Source: JAVBJV01 sp031546815
GTDB taxonomy: Bacteria; Pseudomonadota; Alphaproteobacteria; Acetobacterales; Acetobacteraceae
Length of the DNA: 62,969 bases
Assembly (NCBI GenBank): GCA_031546815.1
Contig: JAVBJV010000004.1
Span: 1-62,969, forward strand
Direction of reading: 5' to 3'
Positions 7,438 through 15,554 of this stretch are shown here, piece after piece. The translations under genes were made by a program, and so were the position numbers. Numbering within the stretch: position 1 is the stretch's first letter; each line of letters begins with the position of its first letter. Under the pieces are notes generated by a model that saw only the letters and a program-made list of their open reading frames with translations, searched no databases and was not told the origin of the DNA.

Positions 7438-8027
7438 GGATACAGCGCCTGCGTCGTCCAGCCGTCGCCCGCGCGGGTGTAGATGTGGCGGTCGTGCAGA
7501 CGGTAATCGGCAGCCGCCCAGAATTCGAACCGTTCGGGAATAACCCGGAAACCCGACCAGTGCGCCGGGCGCGGCACCGACTCGCCTGGGTATTTTGCGT
7601 CGAAACTGGCGATCCTGTCCTCGAACTCCTGTCGACTGGGCAGGGGCTGGGACTGTTTCGACGCCCACGCCCCAATTCGCGACAGGCGCGGGCGCGAGGT
7701 ATAATACGCATCCGCCTCGGCCGGGGTGACGGGTTCGATTCGCCCCTCGATCCGGATCTGGCGTTCCAGGGTTTTCCAGTGGAACAGCAGCGCCGCCCGC
7801 GGATTGGCGGCCAGTTCGGCGCCTTTGCGGCTCTCAAGATTCGTATAGAAAACAAAGCCCCGCGCATCCACGCCCTTCAGCAGAACGATCCGCGCCGATG
7901 GGCTGCCATCTGGCGTGCAAGTGGCCAAAGTCATGGCGTTCGGGTCGTTCAGTTCACGGGCGGTTGCCTCGGTCATCCAGGTCTGGAATGCGGCAAACGG
8001 GTCTGCAGGCAGGGGGATCTGGGTCAT
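7434..8027 (-). CDS. pdxH: pyridoxamine 5'-phosphate oxidase
   Basis: FMN-dependent oxidase that converts pyridoxine/pyridoxamine 5'-phosphate to pyridoxal 5'-phosphate in the cytoplasm. ATG 8027 gives 197 residues, the normal size; the 51 codons upstream do not resemble the family. Recognisable family segments are DPNAMTLATC, PSARIVLLKGVDARGFVFYT (flavin site), SRKGAELAANPRAALLFHW, and the C-terminal EFWAAADYRLHDRHIYTR that closes on the PLP site. It is the first gene of a four-gene coupled operon and divergent from fabI. Confidence 0.96.
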   Translation of the reverse strand: MTQIPLPADPFAAFQTWMTEATARELNDPNAMTLATCTPDGSPSARIVLLKGVDARGFVFYTNLESRKGAELAANPRAALLFHWKTLERQIRIEGRIEPVTPAEADAYYTSRPRLSRIGAWASKQSQPLPSRQEFEDRIASFDAKYPGESVPRPAHWSGFRVIPERFEFWAAADYRLHDRHIYTRAGDGWTTQALYP

Positions 8028-8137
8028 GTGGTAGTGTTTCCCAGGACGATCTTTCTCGCAAGAGGCTTGAAGCGGGGCCAAGGCTGGGCCAAAACGAGTT
8101 CCACGTTTTCTTACGCCAAAACAGGATACCGCCTTAT

Positions 8138-8980
8138 ATGTCCGAAAGCTTCGTTCCAGCATTGCCCACCAAAGGCACATTGATGGCCGGCCGCCGCGGC
8201 CTGATCATGGGCGTGGCCAATAACCGCTCGATCGCCTGGGGGATCGCGCAGGCCGTTGCCGCCCAGGGTGGCGAGGTCGCTTTCACCTATCAGGGCGAGG
8301 CGCTGGAGAAGCGCGTGCGCCCGCTGGTGGAAAGCATCGGCGGCGATATCCTGCTACCGTGCGACGTAACCGACGACGCTTCGGTCGATGCGGTGTTCGC
8401 CGCACTTGAAGCCAAATGGGGCAAGCTGGACTTTCTGGTCCACGCCATCGGGTTTGCCGACAAGCAGTATCTGCGCGGCCGTTACCTCGACACGCCGCGC
8501 GAGGCGTTTCTGCAGGCGCTCGATATTTCGTGTTTCTCGTTCACGTCGGTGGCGCGCCGTGCGGCGGCCATCATGAACCCGGGTGGATCGCTGCTCACGC
8601 TCACCTATCTGGGCGCCGAGAAGGTCATGCCGCATTACAACGTGATGGGTGTGGCAAAGGCGGCGCTGGAAGCCTCGGTTCGTTACATGGCGGAAGATCT
8701 GGGCAAGGACGCGATCCGCGTGAACGCGATCAGCGCCGGGCCGATCAAGACGCTGGCGGCCAGCGGCATTGGCGACTTCAGCTACATCCTGAAGTGGAAC
8801 CAGTACAACAGCCCGATGCGCCGCACCGTCAGCATCGACGAAGTGGGCGGGTCTGCGCTGTATCTGCTGTCCGACCTCAGCACCGGGGTTTCGGGTGAAG
8901 TACATCATGTCGACGCGGGTTACCACGTGATCGGCATGAAGGCGGAAGACGCACCCGATATCGCGATCACCAAAGAATGA
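8138..8980 (+). CDS. fabI: enoyl-[acyl-carrier-protein] reductase (NADH), FabI
   Basis: Last reductive step of each fatty-acid elongation cycle. The short-chain dehydrogenase has the FabI-type nucleotide motif GVANNRSIAWGIA (25-37), catalytic Y167 and K174 in YNVMGVAKAALEA, and Y157 in TYLGAEKVM, equivalent to E. coli Y156, K163 and Y146. From ATG 8138 it has 280 residues with a 15-residue N-terminal extension; ATG 8183 (MAGRRGLIMG) is the alternative start. The stop overlaps aroC as ATGA. Being FabI, it is the expected target class for triclosan-type inhibitors. Confidence 0.96.
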   Translation: MSESFVPALPTKGTLMAGRRGLIMGVANNRSIAWGIAQAVAAQGGEVAFTYQGEALEKRVRPLVESIGGDILLPCDVTDDASVDAVFAALEAKWGKLDFLVHAIGFADKQYLRGRYLDTPREAFLQALDISCFSFTSVARRAAAIMNPGGSLLTLTYLGAEKVMPHYNVMGVAKAALEASVRYMAEDLGKDAIRVNAISAGPIKTLAASGIGDFSYILKWNQYNSPMRRTVSIDEVGGSALYLLSDLSTGVSGEVHHVDAGYHVIGMKAEDAPDIAITKE

Positions 8981-10083
8981 GCCATAACACCTTCGGCCAC
9001 ATGTTCCGTTTCACCACCTGGGGCGAAAGCCACGGGCCGGCGATTGGATGTGTGGTCGATGGTGCGCCGGCGCGTCTGGCGTTGACCGAGGCGGATATCC
9101 AGCCCTTTCTGGACAAGCGCCGCCCCGGCCAGTCGAAATTCACCACCCAGCGACAGGAACCCGACGAGGTGAGAATCCTCTCGGGCGTGTTCGAGGGGAT
9201 GACCACCGGCACGCCGATCGCGCTTGAGATCCAGAACGTGGATCAGCGGTCGAAAGACTACGGCGAGATCAAGGACCAGTTCCGTCCCGGCCATGCCGAC
9301 ATCACCTATGACCTGAAATACGGCATCCGCGACCATCGCGGTGGCGGCCGTTCCAGCGCACGCGAGACTGCGATGCGGGTGGCGGCGGGCGCCATTGCGC
9401 GCAAGGTACTGGGCGCGGGCGTGAGCATCCGTGGCGCGCTGGTGCAGGTCGGCCCGCATGTGGTGGACCGCCGCAACTGGAACTGGGCCGAGGTCGACAA
9501 CAACCCGTTCTTCTGCCCCGACCCGGCCAGCGTGCCGGTGTGGGAAGACTATCTGTCCGGCATCCGCAAGGCGGGATCGTCGATCGGTGCCGTGGTGGAA
9601 GTGGTGGCCGAGGGTGTGCAGCCCGGTCTGGGCGCCCCCGTCTACGGCAAGCTGGACGCCGACATCGCCAGTGCGCTGATGAGCATCAACGCGGTCAAGG
9701 GCGTCGAGATCGGCGACGGCTTCGCCACAGCGGCTCTGACTGGCGAGGACAATGCCGACCAGATGCGCATGGGCCCGAACGGTCTGGTGACGTTTGCTGC
9801 CAACCATGCGGGTGGCATTCTGGGTGGCATTTCCACCGGGCAGCCGATCGTGGCGCGGTTCGCGGTGAAGCCCACCTCGTCCATCCTGTCGCCGCGTGAA
9901 AGTGTGGACCGGTTCGGGCGCGATGTGGATGTGCTGACCAAGGGCCGGCACGACCCGTGTGTAGGCATTCGCGCCGTTCCGGTGGGCGAGGCGATGCTGG
10001 CGCTGGTGCTGGCCGATCACCTGCTGCGCCACCGCGCACAGAACCCCGATGCGCCGACGTTTGCGCGGATGCCGCGTAACTAG
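8977..10083 (+). CDS. aroC: chorismate synthase
   Basis: The 368-residue enzyme converts 5-enolpyruvylshikimate-3-phosphate to chorismate and needs reduced FMN. Family signatures are present in order: GESHGPAIGCVVDGAP (about 14-29), RPGHADITYDLKYGIRD (107-123) with RGGGRSSARETA, and near the C terminus GRHDPCVGIRAVPVGEAM. It overlaps the fabI stop by 4 bases. Eight bases after its TAG another ATG follows with a GGGGCGGGG ribosome binding site (the short frame at 10092). Confidence 0.97.
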   Translation: MSHNTFGHMFRFTTWGESHGPAIGCVVDGAPARLALTEADIQPFLDKRRPGQSKFTTQRQEPDEVRILSGVFEGMTTGTPIALEIQNVDQRSKDYGEIKDQFRPGHADITYDLKYGIRDHRGGGRSSARETAMRVAAGAIARKVLGAGVSIRGALVQVGPHVVDRRNWNWAEVDNNPFFCPDPASVPVWEDYLSGIRKAGSSIGAVVEVVAEGVQPGLGAPVYGKLDADIASALMSINAVKGVEIGDGFATAALTGEDNADQMRMGPNGLVTFAANHAGGILGGISTGQPIVARFAVKPTSSILSPRESVDRFGRDVDVLTKGRHDPCVGIRAVPVGEAMLALVLADHLLRHRAQNPDAPTFARMPRN

Positions 10084-10091
10084 GGGCGGGG

Positions 10092-10232
10092 ATGATGACG
10101 GACGATGCCCGTCTGATACGGGACTTTCTTGCGGATGAAGAAGCAGCGCTTGCCAATAGCAGGCAGGCAAATTTTATCCGAGCAATCATCATCTCATCAA
10201 ACCGCGTGTGGCCCGGCTTTCCGAACAGCTAA
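10092..10232 (+). CDS. 5' reading frame of the following hypothetical gene (46 codons; likely joined by a -1 shift)
   Basis: ATG 10092 (or 10095) has the best ribosome binding site after aroC and reads MMTDDARLIRDFLADEEAAL before stopping at TAA 10230-10232. It overlaps, in the 0 versus -1 frames, the open start of the 346-codon frame that runs to 11248. In the overlap, GCA AAT TTT (10167-10175) forms the canonical -1 slippery heptamer A_AAT_TTT in the correct phase. A -1 shift there gives ...SRQANF-YPSNHHLIKPR... and a continuous 385-residue protein. Whether this is programmed frameshifting or a single-base indel cannot be decided from one sequence. Confidence 0.5.
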   Translation: MMTDDARLIRDFLADEEAALANSRQANFIRAIIISSNRVWPGFPNS

Positions 10233-11248
10233 GTGCTGGAGAACGGACTGCTTTCTATTTCCACTATATGCGCGTCAGCGGGGATATTCCGGCGGTGGCC
10301 GGGGCCGAGATTACCCTGCTTGTCGAAGCCTATCGCCAGCTTCTGCCGATAATCGACCAGGCCGACATATCGCAGATGGCCCGCTGCCATCACCTGTTAT
10401 ACGTATTTGGCTTCGACGACACCGGTGCGTTGGGCGAGATCGGCGATGCAAAGGAACTGGCGGCGCGATTGAAGCTGATCGCGCAGGTCGGGAAATACAC
10501 GACCCTGCCGGCACAGCGGGAAAAGCGCGCCAGTTTTCTACCCTTCGTGGGCGAGGCCGGGCGTCTGCTGCAAACGTTGCGGCAACTGAGTTACCACCAT
10601 AACCGTCTCTACAAGGACCTCTTGTCCCTGAGCTACTGGGGCATGATGCTGATCATCCTGTTGAACGAGGGCACGCGCACTGAACTGCTCCGCGATGTGG
10701 TTGAGGAACGTTACGCCATTCCGTATCGGGATCAGCGCCTTGCGCTGCTGCATGACTTTGTTCAGAGCGTCCTGCCCGATTGCCCGGCGGACGAGGCGGA
10801 TTTTCACGAACTCGCGGGTCGCCTCTCTGCGATCCAGCGAGAACGACGTGCGCAAACGGAGGCTGTTGCATTGGCCCGTTTGCTCGATCTGCCGTTCGAT
10901 GACGACGAGGATTGGCAGATCACCATCTCGGTTCCGTATGCAGGCAGCGAACGTCCTGCCGTGCTTGCGCCAAATCTCAACCTCTCCGTCAGGCCTGATC
11001 CTGACGGCGCCTGGCGCATACGACTGAACAATGCCGAGCGGAAGCAATTCTCCGAATGGGATGGCAAGGTCACTCAGAACGACCTCGGGGTCGAGGGGCT
11101 CGGCAAAGGCAACCTGGCAAATTTCCCATCCTGGGTGAGGATGCTCAAGACACGGCGCGGCTTCGACCTCGACCTATCAGCTTCTGACATTCAGGTCGGC
11201 CGCAAGCGTTCGGCGGCAAAGAAGATCGCGGACTGGCTAAAAACCTAA
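10208..11248 (+). CDS. hypothetical protein (346 residues from GTG 10208; probably longer through a frameshift)
   Basis: The long frame is open from 10160 (after TAG 10157-10159) and offers only weak starts, GTG 10208 or ATG 10268, neither with a clear ribosome binding site. This supports an N terminus supplied by the overlapping 10092 frame. The protein is soluble, helix-rich in the first two thirds and ends with a basic segment (SDIQVGRKRSAAKKIADWLK). The middle has a hydrophobic LSYWGMMLIILLNEGTRTEL stretch. I recognise no domain. Its stop lies 1 base from the convergent DUF1328 gene. Confidence 0.6.
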   Translation: MARLSEQLSAGERTAFYFHYMRVSGDIPAVAGAEITLLVEAYRQLLPIIDQADISQMARCHHLLYVFGFDDTGALGEIGDAKELAARLKLIAQVGKYTTLPAQREKRASFLPFVGEAGRLLQTLRQLSYHHNRLYKDLLSLSYWGMMLIILLNEGTRTELLRDVVEERYAIPYRDQRLALLHDFVQSVLPDCPADEADFHELAGRLSAIQRERRAQTEAVALARLLDLPFDDDEDWQITISVPYAGSERPAVLAPNLNLSVRPDPDGAWRIRLNNAERKQFSEWDGKVTQNDLGVEGLGKGNLANFPSWVRMLKTRRGFDLDLSASDIQVGRKRSAAKKIADWLKT

Positions 11249-11249
11249 A

Positions 11250-11435
11250 TCACGGCCCGCGCCCGCGTAGCACGTTGGCGACCAGCGAGATGATCAGGAA
11301 TATGATGGCGACCCAGAACAGCAGTCTGGCGCCTCCCATGGCTGTGCCTGCCAGGCCAGTGAAGCCAAGCAGCGCAGCGACAAGTGCGATGACCAGAAAA
11401 ATGACGGCCCAGTGCAGCAGGTTTCCAAAGTCCAT
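11250..11435 (-). CDS. DUF1328 (YtjA-type) small membrane protein
   Basis: A 61-residue protein with two hydrophobic helices (about 7-25 and 37-55) joined by FTGLAGTAMGGARLLF and ending in a basic LRGRGP tail, which is the DUF1328 pattern of many proteobacteria. ATG 11435 has a GGAG ribosome binding site 8 bases upstream. Members of this family are small inner-membrane proteins of unknown function. Monocistronic between convergent and autotransporter genes. Confidence 0.85.
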   Translation of the reverse strand: MDFGNLLHWAVIFLVIALVAALLGFTGLAGTAMGGARLLFWVAIIFLIISLVANVLRGRGP

Positions 11436-11516
11436 TGTTTATCTCCGGATATGGATACGCAGATGAAGCAGTGTGGCGGTGCCGGATCATGCAGGAATTT
11501 GTTCGGCATTTCCTAG

Positions 11517-11546
11517 AAAAAAAGGCGCCCGGTTCCCCGAGCGCCT
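11517..11546 (-). terminator. intrinsic terminator of the first autotransporter
   Basis: The hairpin AGGCGC...GCGCCT with a CGG/CCG inner stem and one mismatch is followed on the minus strand by a run of seven T. It lies 26 bases after the autotransporter stop. Nearly the same terminator follows the paralogous gene at 15499-15528. Confidence 0.85.
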
Positions 11547-11571
11547 CTTCATCGTCTGATTGTATTCTATT

Positions 11572-14500
11572 TTACCAGACGTAGCGGACCCCTGCGTTGG
11601 CGACGATCCCATCGAAGCCGTTGCCGCTGAGGCTGGTCTGATAGGCGGCATCGCCATAGACCGACCAATGTTCGTTCAGCGTCCCGGTCACACCGCCGCC
11701 GATCTGCAGTGCCGTGCCCTGCGTGCCAGAGGCGAAGGTCGATCCACCGATCACCACGCGGTTGTCGTCCATGAACCCATGGATCAGGTTCAGCTTGGCA
11801 TACGGCGTGATCAGCTGGTTTTCGTCGGTGCGGAAGGCACGTGTCAGACGAGCACCAATGCGGCCGGTTACCTGCTGGGGCGAGCCCATGTAGACATCGA
11901 TACCATCCTTATCGACCTGGTTGTCGAAGCTGAGGCGCTGGTAGACCAGCTGCGCCTGCGGCTCCAGCGTCCAGTTTTCGGCAAAGTGCCAAGGACGACC
12001 GACTTCGAGACCAACGGCGAAGCTGTTGCCGCTGACATCGCCCACACCGTTGCGGGCATAGCTGTCGACACTGCCATCGAACAGACCGAAGGACATCACG
12101 CCGTCGATGTAGAAGCCCGTATCCCACTGGCGGGTCACATAACCCTGCAGCGAATATGTGTTCACATGCGCCTTGCTGGTGCCTTCGAAGATGTTGGGCG
12201 AGTTCGTTTCCATCGACATGTCGCCGAGGGTCAGAGCAAAGCCCACGCGGGTGATGGCGGTTTCGTTGCGGTGCGAATAGACGTTCGCGCCCATCTGAAC
12301 AGCCACGTAGTTCTGGTCGAAGTCGTAACCGTAGTTGTTGTAATTGCGGTTGGAGTTGTAGTCGAACATCCCGCCATAGATACGCACAAAGGCTTCGCCG
12401 TCGGTTTTTTCGCCTGCTGCACGGTTCAGTGCGTTCGGATTGTCGTCATGCAGTTCGCCCAGGCGGCGGTGCAGCATGTCGATATCCTGGAAGCCAGCGT
12501 TCAGCATCGCCGTCGGCAGGTTGATATACGTCGGAGCCTGCGGAACAAGCGGTCCACGTTCTGCGCGCGGCTGCTGCGGTTCCCGTGGGTCCAACGGGTT
12601 CTCTGGGTTCTGCGGGCAGTTCCCCAGATCTTCGCAGGGTGGCGGCGGCGGAGGTGGTGGGCAGCTGTTGGTTGCTTCGCAGCCCGGTGTGGGCGGTACG
12701 ACAACCGGGGTCTGCAGACGATAGTCCCAATGCGAACCAGACGTGTTGCTGGTCAGGTTCTGGCTGGTATCGGCCGCGCCATTGCTCGAGCCTGGACCAT
12801 AGGCATACATGCGATACTGATACGCGCCTGCGGCGACATACCCACCCGGATTGGCCAGCGCAAAGCTGTCCGCAGCCGACGTACCGGCAACCTGAATGAT
12901 CGAGATACCTTCGTTATTGGTATTGCTTCCGGTCGTGCTGGTAAATGCGCCAGAACCCAGGGCGTTCACCATCACCTGATGCTGACCAGTTACGTTGCCG
13001 TTGACGATCAGGCGATCAGTTGCCTGGTCTGCCAGTGTGCCACCGGCGTTCATCAGCGTGTTCATGTTAAACCGGCTGCTGCCGACACCATCAAGGCCGG
13101 GAATGCCCGTCACCAAGCTCATCGGGGTCGCGCCGCTTGTGTAGTTCAGCGTGCCACCACCGACGCCAACCGTCAGTGTGTTGAAGTCCGCCTGCGTCGG
13201 GGCTGGGGCCGTCGGCACGGCAAAGTTCACCGTTGCGTTATTCATACGCAGGTTGGTCACTGCCGAGTTACCCGCCATGTTCCAGGTCGAGCCATTCGTC
13301 AGGTTCAGGTTCGACGCGGACACGTTGCCTGTTTCTGCAGCCGTTGTGCCATCTGTGTTGGCCACCCATGCGGTGCCGTTCAGAGTTGTGTTGTCCAGCG
13401 TCAGGTTCAGCACGCCAGGGCGGGTCAGATCGGATGTGACGCCCGGCATATTCAGTGTCCAGCCGTTGACCGACACGGCACGCACGCCAGTGATGGTCGA
13501 ATTAGTGGCCGTCGCATCATGAACACCGCCGATGGCTAGCACGCCTGCACCCTGTGTGGATGTAACCGTGACGTTGTTCAGCGTCGTGGTTGTCGTTGTG
13601 TCAACGCTTCTGTCATCGATCGGTTTATCCCACGAAATCAACGCCACACCGGCGCCGGCATCAGGGCGATTGAAGCTGCCATCTGCATTTCCACCCGTCA
13701 CAGCAATGCTGCTGTTGCTGATGTTCAGAACGCCACCGTTCGAGGCGGCCACGCCGTGTCCCCAGACTGCGGCGTTTGTGATGTCAACGTTATCCAGCGT
13801 CACGGTGCTGTGCGTCACACCGTCGGTATGAACGCCAGAAGCATAGGCCCCGAATGCAGATGTAGATCCAGCACCGATATCGATCGTGCTGTTGGTCAGG
13901 CTGATATGGGCACCGTTGAGATTGAAGGCCCCAGTGTCATAGCCAGCAGCCGCGACACCATGACCGGCTTCCGTCGGGAACCACAGTGAATTGGTACCAT
14001 TATTGATGGTGATCTTAACATCTGTACCGTTCACAGTTGTACGATTACCTTGAGCCAGTACACCTGCCGCGATGGCGCCATCGGTTTCGATCGTGACCGT
14101 CGTCAGCTCCACATGTGCAGGCTGGGTTCCTGTCGAGGTTACCAGAATACCATCGCCATTTTGACCGTGCGTATGAATCTGAACGTTGGTCAGTTCTGCA
14201 CTGGTAATATCCTGTGGCGTGCCAGCAAGCTGGTTTCTGCTGGTTCCAATCAGAATGCCCTGGCTATGACCATTGGCATTGAGAGAACCGGTTTCAATGG
14301 TGCTGTTGGTCAGTACCAGCTGACCGCCTTCTGTAAGGAACGCACCATGCGAATAACCGTTGTGTGTGACAATGGTGAGGTGATCGCCAACAAATTTTGA
14401 AGACACATAATCTGCGCCCGACTGTTCGTTCGAGCCGGTGACTTCAATGCCGTTACCATGTTGCGATACAGTGCCTGTATTGAAAACCGTGATTGTGCTA

Positions 14501-15045
14501 TGGTCGAGCGTCACTAGGCCGCCATTGCCTGCTCCGGCACCGTTCGCCATCACGCCGTGCGTCACGATGTCGACGTAGCTGCCATTTACCTTACCGATCG
14601 GGCCGGCGCCGCCACTCCAGGTACCGCTGGCATTGAGGCCCGCATTATATCCGTCGGGGATGCCGTCTCCGGTGGCGCTGTTGAAATCGTTCCAGGTGGT
14701 CAGGGTGATATGGGCGCCGCTGGTGCCGTTCAGGTTGACTGTTCCGCCTGGGGCGTAAGCATCACCGCCAGCCGAAACCAGGCTACCAACAATTGCCATC
14801 GGGTCGACATCCTGCGTCACGGTTGTGCCCGCGTCGATGTTCAGAGTGGCCCCGCCGATTGCTTCAAAGGGAATGCCCGCGTTATTGCCTGCGGTAACTG
14901 TATAGGATCCGCTCACCGTGCAGCTGATGGGCATGCACTGGGCATTGGCTTGCCCGGACATCAGCCCGAGCGCCAGCAGGGAAACACCGGACAGAGCGGT
15001 GCTGGAGATATAATGGGCGCGTTTACCGAGAGAAGGATGAGCCAT
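11572..15045 (-). CDS. large autotransporter (type Va) adhesin-like outer membrane protein
   Basis: The 1157-residue protein starts with an extended signal region (ATG 15045, cleavage near ANA-Q36). A roughly 750-residue passenger follows, made of short beta-strand repeats rich in N, T, S and G (pertactin/AidA-like right-handed helix). Then come a proline-rich linker with PPPPPPPP and two CX5C motifs (GCEATNSCP, CEDLGNCP), and a C-terminal 12-strand barrel of about 280 residues ending in aromatic YVW. The mature N terminus carries a C-x4-C pair (CMPISC). No protease triad or RGD is seen, so adhesion or biofilm is the likeliest role. It is a tandem paralogue of the gene at 15555-19043. Confidence 0.93.
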   Translation of the reverse strand: MAHPSLGKRAHYISSTALSGVSLLALGLMSGQANAQCMPISCTVSGSYTVTAGNNAGIPFEAIGGATLNIDAGTTVTQDVDPMAIVGSLVSAGGDAYAPGGTVNLNGTSGAHITLTTWNDFNSATGDGIPDGYNAGLNASGTWSGGAGPIGKVNGSYVDIVTHGVMANGAGAGNGGLVTLDHSTITVFNTGTVSQHGNGIEVTGSNEQSGADYVSSKFVGDHLTIVTHNGYSHGAFLTEGGQLVLTNSTIETGSLNANGHSQGILIGTSRNQLAGTPQDITSAELTNVQIHTHGQNGDGILVTSTGTQPAHVELTTVTIETDGAIAAGVLAQGNRTTVNGTDVKITINNGTNSLWFPTEAGHGVAAAGYDTGAFNLNGAHISLTNSTIDIGAGSTSAFGAYASGVHTDGVTHSTVTLDNVDITNAAVWGHGVAASNGGVLNISNSSIAVTGGNADGSFNRPDAGAGVALISWDKPIDDRSVDTTTTTTLNNVTVTSTQGAGVLAIGGVHDATATNSTITGVRAVSVNGWTLNMPGVTSDLTRPGVLNLTLDNTTLNGTAWVANTDGTTAAETGNVSASNLNLTNGSTWNMAGNSAVTNLRMNNATVNFAVPTAPAPTQADFNTLTVGVGGGTLNYTSGATPMSLVTGIPGLDGVGSSRFNMNTLMNAGGTLADQATDRLIVNGNVTGQHQVMVNALGSGAFTSTTGSNTNNEGISIIQVAGTSAADSFALANPGGYVAAGAYQYRMYAYGPGSSNGAADTSQNLTSNTSGSHWDYRLQTPVVVPPTPGCEATNSCPPPPPPPPCEDLGNCPQNPENPLDPREPQQPRAERGPLVPQAPTYINLPTAMLNAGFQDIDMLHRRLGELHDDNPNALNRAAGEKTDGEAFVRIYGGMFDYNSNRNYNNYGYDFDQNYVAVQMGANVYSHRNETAITRVGFALTLGDMSMETNSPNIFEGTSKAHVNTYSLQGYVTRQWDTGFYIDGVMSFGLFDGSVDSYARNGVGDVSGNSFAVGLEVGRPWHFAENWTLEPQAQLVYQRLSFDNQVDKDGIDVYMGSPQQVTGRIGARLTRAFRTDENQLITPYAKLNLIHGFMDDNRVVIGGSTFASGTQGTALQIGGGVTGTLNEHWSVYGDAAYQTSLSGNGFDGIVANAGVRYVW

Positions 15046-15498
15046 TTTATGAATTTCGCTTCAGGGTTGAGGTTATTAATGTCGGGGACACTGGGCGCGT
15101 TTCGATAAAGGTATTTATAGTTGATACATGTTGCCAATCAGTTAAAAAATCTCTTTAAATAACCATTTCCAAATTTTTACCACCGTACTCACTCGCGTAA
15201 AACTCATTGATTTGATTGTGTTTTCAAAAAATTTTGAGGTCGCCTTTTGAAAAAGGTCTCAAAAACAATCCCAAAAAATAGGCAGAGCATTACAGCAACA
15301 ACATTTCTGTAGAGGTAATAATTAAGGTTGGAGACATATTTCTGGATAAGCGGTTCAGGGGTTGGGGAGGGAGATTTTAATGGAATTTATGTGGAGTTGA
15401 TAAAGTCAGGACCCGATCACATGGCATTGCTTTGAACGCCTTTGACTGGTCCGGGAGGGCGGTTGCTAACAGCCTCTAGCATCTGATGATCCGCATAT
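15046..15498 (-). promoter_or_regulatory. AT-rich upstream region of the first autotransporter
   Basis: About 450 bases without a credible gene, clearly more AT-rich than the flanking genes. A segment reading TCTCAAAAACAATCCC (near 15259-15274, about 210 bases before the ATG) resembles TCTCAAAAACAACCAC found about 185 bases before the paralogue, so it may be a shared regulatory site. Short direct and inverted AT tracts are present; no promoter can be named with confidence. Confidence 0.4.
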
Positions 15499-15528
15499 AA
15501 AAAAGGCGCCCGGTTTCCCGAGCGCCTT
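15499..15528 (-). terminator. intrinsic terminator of the second autotransporter
   Basis: The hairpin AGGCGC-C-CGG / CCG-A-GCGCCT with a TTTC loop is followed on the minus strand by a T-tract (A-run at 15499-15504). It is almost identical to the terminator at 11517-11546, so the terminator was copied together with the gene. Confidence 0.85.
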
Positions 15529-15554
15529 CTGTTGAGTAGTAGGGACGTTACGTC

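Noticed and set aside
11560..13539. 659-codon open frame on the plus strand opposite the first autotransporter
   Set aside because: It is the reverse image of a repeat-rich passenger and barrel gene, has no ribosome site, and its protein is rich in valine/histidine/arginine without any domain.
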